Positions 61,876-64,000 of a DNA stretch of 64,000 bases are shown here, in pieces. This DNA is from PCRC01 sp040384665 (lineage in GTDB: Bacteria > Pseudomonadota > Gammaproteobacteria > Burkholderiales > Burkholderiaceae_C): assembly GCA_040384665.1 (NCBI GenBank), contig JAZKIY010000011.1, positions 124,001 to 188,000 of the forward strand, given 5' to 3'. Made by a program: the position numbers and the translations under genes. The notes under the pieces were generated by a model. The model saw only the letters and a list, made by a program, of their open reading frames with translations, was not told the DNA's origin and made no database searches. The number at the start of each line of letters is the position of its first letter. Within the stretch, counting starts at the first letter, position 1.

Positions 61876-62844
61876 ATGAGTTTTTTGGCAATACTGTTCG
61901 CGCTGCTGATTGAGCAGGTCAGGCCACTGGCCCAGGGCAACCCGATCCACAGCACGCTGCGCGGCTGGAGCATGGCGGTCAGCCGCAACATTGACACCGG
62001 TGACGCGCCCCATGGCTGGGTGGCCTGGGCGCTGGCGGTGGGCGTGCCCACGGCCGTGGCCGCCGGCGTCCACCTGGCGCTGGTCTGGACACTGGGTTAT
62101 GTGGCGGCGCTGCTGTGGAGCGTGGCGGTGCTGTACGCCTGTCTGGGCTTTCGCCAGTTCAGCCACTACTTCACCGACATCCGCGATGCATTGGACGAAG
62201 GCAACGAAGACGGCGCACGTCAATTGCTGGCGCGCTGGCAACAGGTGGACGCAAGCGCACTGCCACGCCGCGAGATCGTGCGCCATGTGATCGAGTACTC
62301 GGTGCTGGCCGCACACCGCCACGTGTTTGGTGTGATCGCCTGGTACGTGCTGCTGGCGGTGTTGGGCCTGGGGCCGGCCGGTGCGGTGTTGTTCCGCATG
62401 AGCGAGTTTGTCGGCCGTTACTGGAAATACAAGAGCCTGGCGCAGCACTTGCCGGTCAGCGCCGCGCTGCACGAGGCCGCCAGCAAGGCCTGGCTGGTGA
62501 TCGACTGGTTGCCTGCACGCATCACGGCCGTTGGTTTTGCGGTGGTGGGCAGCTTTGAAGACGCGATCGACGGCTGGCGCAACCACGCCCAGCAGTTTCC
62601 CAACGACAACGACGGCGTGATCCTGGCGGCCACCTCGGGCGCTGTGAACGTGCGCCTCGGCGGCGAGGCTTTGCGTACCGAACTGGCCACGGGCACCGTG
62701 CCGGGGGCTGGCGATACCGAGTCCACGCCAGGCCGTGAGCCAGAGCCGGGCCACCTGCGCAGCGTGGTCGGCCTGGTCTGGCGCACGGTGGTGATGTGGA
62801 TGGTGCTGCTGGCCCTGCTCACCCTGGCCCGCCTGATTGGCTAG
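61876..62844 (+). CDS. CobD/CbiB-family membrane protein
   Basis: A 322-residue protein with an N-terminal hydrophobic helix (SFLAILFALLIEQVRPL), several further membrane segments and the family stretches YFTDIRDALDEGN, EYSVLAAHRHVFGVIAWY and LPARITAVGFAVVGSFED. True CobD/CbiB makes adenosylcobinamide phosphate; no other cobalamin genes are present here, so the AmpE/CobD-like label is by similarity only. TATCAT (61863-61868) lies seven bases before the ATG, suggesting a leaderless transcript. Confidence 0.78.
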   Translation: MSFLAILFALLIEQVRPLAQGNPIHSTLRGWSMAVSRNIDTGDAPHGWVAWALAVGVPTAVAAGVHLALVWTLGYVAALLWSVAVLYACLGFRQFSHYFTDIRDALDEGNEDGARQLLARWQQVDASALPRREIVRHVIEYSVLAAHRHVFGVIAWYVLLAVLGLGPAGAVLFRMSEFVGRYWKYKSLAQHLPVSAALHEAASKAWLVIDWLPARITAVGFAVVGSFEDAIDGWRNHAQQFPNDNDGVILAATSGAVNVRLGGEALRTELATGTVPGAGDTESTPGREPEPGHLRSVVGLVWRTVVMWMVLLALLTLARLIG

Positions 62845-62858
62845 GGCCCCGCAGGCGC

Positions 62859-63794
62859 TCAGTAGCGGGTCTGTGACAGCTCGGCAAACAGCTCGTTGTA
62901 GATCCGGTAACGCGAGTCGCTGATGCGGCCTTCGCCGGTCGCCGTGCCCACATGGGCGGTCACTGCGCAGTCGGGTTCCTGGCGGTGCGTGCAGTTGTAG
63001 AAACGGCAGTTGCCGGCATGTTCCTTGAAGTCCGGCATGCAGCCGGCCAGCTGCATCGGTTCGATGTGGTGCAGCCCGAACTCCTGAAACCCCGGTGAAT
63101 CGATCAGCGCCGTGCTGCGTTCGGCATCGACCCAGTACCAGGTGGTGCGGGTGGTGGTGTGTTTGCCCGAATTCAATGCCTGTGAAATCTCGTTGGTCAG
63201 CACCTGCGCGCCCGGCACCAGCCGGTTGATCAGTGTGCTCTTGCCAGCGCCCGAGGGCCCCAGCACCAGCGTGGTTTTTCCAGCCAGCGCGGTCTGCAAC
63301 GCTGCACTCACGTCGGTGCGTGCCACGCCACTGGCCGTGGCGGGTTCCAATGCCAGCGGCAGCACGGTGTAGCCCATCTGCCGGTAGGGTGCCAGTCGCT
63401 GCCAGGCACGCTCAAAAGGCTCCCCGAGGTCACTTTTGTTCAGCGCGATCAACGGGGTGATGCGTTCCGCTTCGGCCGCGATCAACGCGCGTGAGAGTTG
63501 GCTTTCAGAAAACTCCGGCTCGGCCGCGATCAGCACCAGCACCTGGTCGAGGTTGGCCGCAAACGACTTGGTGCGGATCTCATCTTGCCGGTAGAACAGG
63601 TTGCGGCGCGGCTCCAGCCGCTCGATCGTGCCTTCGTCCTCGCTGGCTTGCCAAAGCACCTGGTCGCCCACCACCGCCTGGCTTTTCTTGCCACGCGGGT
63701 GGCAGATCAGGCGTTCGCCAGCGGTGTTTTCGACCAGAAAGTGGCGGCCATAACTGGCCACCACGCGCCCTGGTTGCAGCTTGGGCGCACTCAT
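62859..63794 (-). CDS. rsgA: Ribosome small-subunit GTPase RsgA
   Basis: Circularly permuted GTPase that helps mature the 30S subunit. The 311-residue protein has an N-terminal OB fold, then G4 NKSDL before G1 GPSGAGKST and G3 DSPGFQEFG (the permuted order), and a C-terminal zinc motif in AGCMPDFKEHAGNCRFYNCTH. It lies nine bases after the pterin dehydratase gene on the minus strand. Confidence 0.97.
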   Translation of the reverse strand: MSAPKLQPGRVVASYGRHFLVENTAGERLICHPRGKKSQAVVGDQVLWQASEDEGTIERLEPRRNLFYRQDEIRTKSFAANLDQVLVLIAAEPEFSESQLSRALIAAEAERITPLIALNKSDLGEPFERAWQRLAPYRQMGYTVLPLALEPATASGVARTDVSAALQTALAGKTTLVLGPSGAGKSTLINRLVPGAQVLTNEISQALNSGKHTTTRTTWYWVDAERSTALIDSPGFQEFGLHHIEPMQLAGCMPDFKEHAGNCRFYNCTHRQEPDCAVTAHVGTATGEGRISDSRYRIYNELFAELSQTRY

Positions 63795-63803
63795 GGGCGT
63801 GCC

Positions 63804-64000
63804 TCAGGCCAGCAGCGCATCAACCTGGGCCGCGCAGTCGAAGTCTGTGCTGGAAATGCCCGCGACGTCGTGGGTGTTGAAGCGCACCACACAGCGGTTG
63901 TAGTAGACCTGCAACTCGGGGTGGTGGTCGTGGCGGTGGGCAATGAAGGCCACCGCGTTCACGAACGCCAGTGTCTCGAAGTAGTTGGCAAAGGAGAACC
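63804..64000 (-). CDS. Pterin-4a-carbinolamine dehydratase, 5' part outside window
   Basis: The frame is open from the window edge to the stop at 63804 and encodes the last 64 or so residues of a PCD/DCoH protein: FANYFETLAFVNAVAFIAHR, then the HDHHPEL catalytic histidines and VYYNRCVVRFNTHD. The enzyme recycles 4a-hydroxytetrahydropterin. It is upstream of rsgA on the same strand with a nine-base gap. Confidence 0.88.
   Translation of the reverse strand, partial: FSFANYFETLAFVNAVAFIAHRHDHHPELQVYYNRCVVRFNTHDVAGISSTDFDCAAQVDALLA

Overview
The window is chromosomal DNA from a high-GC betaproteobacterium. Gene orders such as greA-yhbY-rlmE-ftsH-folP-glmM, rpsP-rimM-trmD-rplS and dnaX-ybaB-recR, the protein sequences, and an AT-rich interspersed repeat point to Burkholderiales, probably Comamonadaceae (Rhodoferax/Polaromonas-like). 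That placement is inference. I see no phage, integrase, insertion sequence, CRISPR array or tRNA. Nearly all sequence is coding. The only gene-free stretch over 300 bases (52737-53079) hides a 4.5S SRP RNA gene.

Layout. 1-12.7 kb: end of a SpoU/TrmH methylase, carA-carB, a Kdo hydroxylase, greA, a small membrane protein, then divergent yhbY and rlmE-ftsH-folP-glmM. 12.8-15.8 kb: a secreted protein and an arsenic cluster (arsR-arsC-aquaporin, divergent arsH) with no ArsB or Acr3 pump. 16-33 kb: a phosphate-centred region. It holds an OlsB-like acyltransferase with an LpxH-like phosphoesterase, ppk1, sixA, a histone-H1-like protein, a receiver protein and a hybrid kinase, ppx, a fasciclin lipoprotein, and pstSCAB-phoU-phoB-phoR. 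Tandem 11-bp-periodic Pho boxes precede the acyltransferase, ppk1 and pstS, so this looks like a local PhoB regulon joining lipid remodelling, polyphosphate and phosphate uptake. 33-38.4 kb: a MATE transporter, an ArnT-like membrane protein, rpmE, rho and trxA. 38.5-49 kb: an overlapping operon of AddB-like nuclease, AddA-like helicase-nuclease, a HI0933-type flavoprotein and a sensor kinase, then a beta/gamma-crystallin plus glycine-zipper protein. 49-52.7 kb: a four-gene overlapping operon (receiver, YaiO barrel, HEAT protein, processive GT2) that looks like an uncharacterised exopolysaccharide system. 52.8-64 kb: ffs, an Old Yellow Enzyme, dnaX-ybaB-recR, an orphan substrate-binding protein, a TM2 protein, rpsP-rimM-trmD-rplS, a CoA-type NUDIX hydrolase, a CobD/CbiB-like protein, rsgA and a truncated pterin carbinolamine dehydratase.

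Most notable signals: (1) an AT-rich repeat of about 70 bp with a conserved hairpin, found seven times, five of them inside genes and always in the same orientation and reading frame (methylase, DUF4149-like protein, aquaporin, AddA, DnaX); (2) an A9 run in dnaX where slippage in either direction meets a stop within a few codons, predicting a gamma-like short product; (3) three multi-unit Pho boxes; (4) the hidden SRP RNA; (5) the GT2/HEAT/YaiO/receiver operon; (6) the pump-less ars cluster with an aquaporin.
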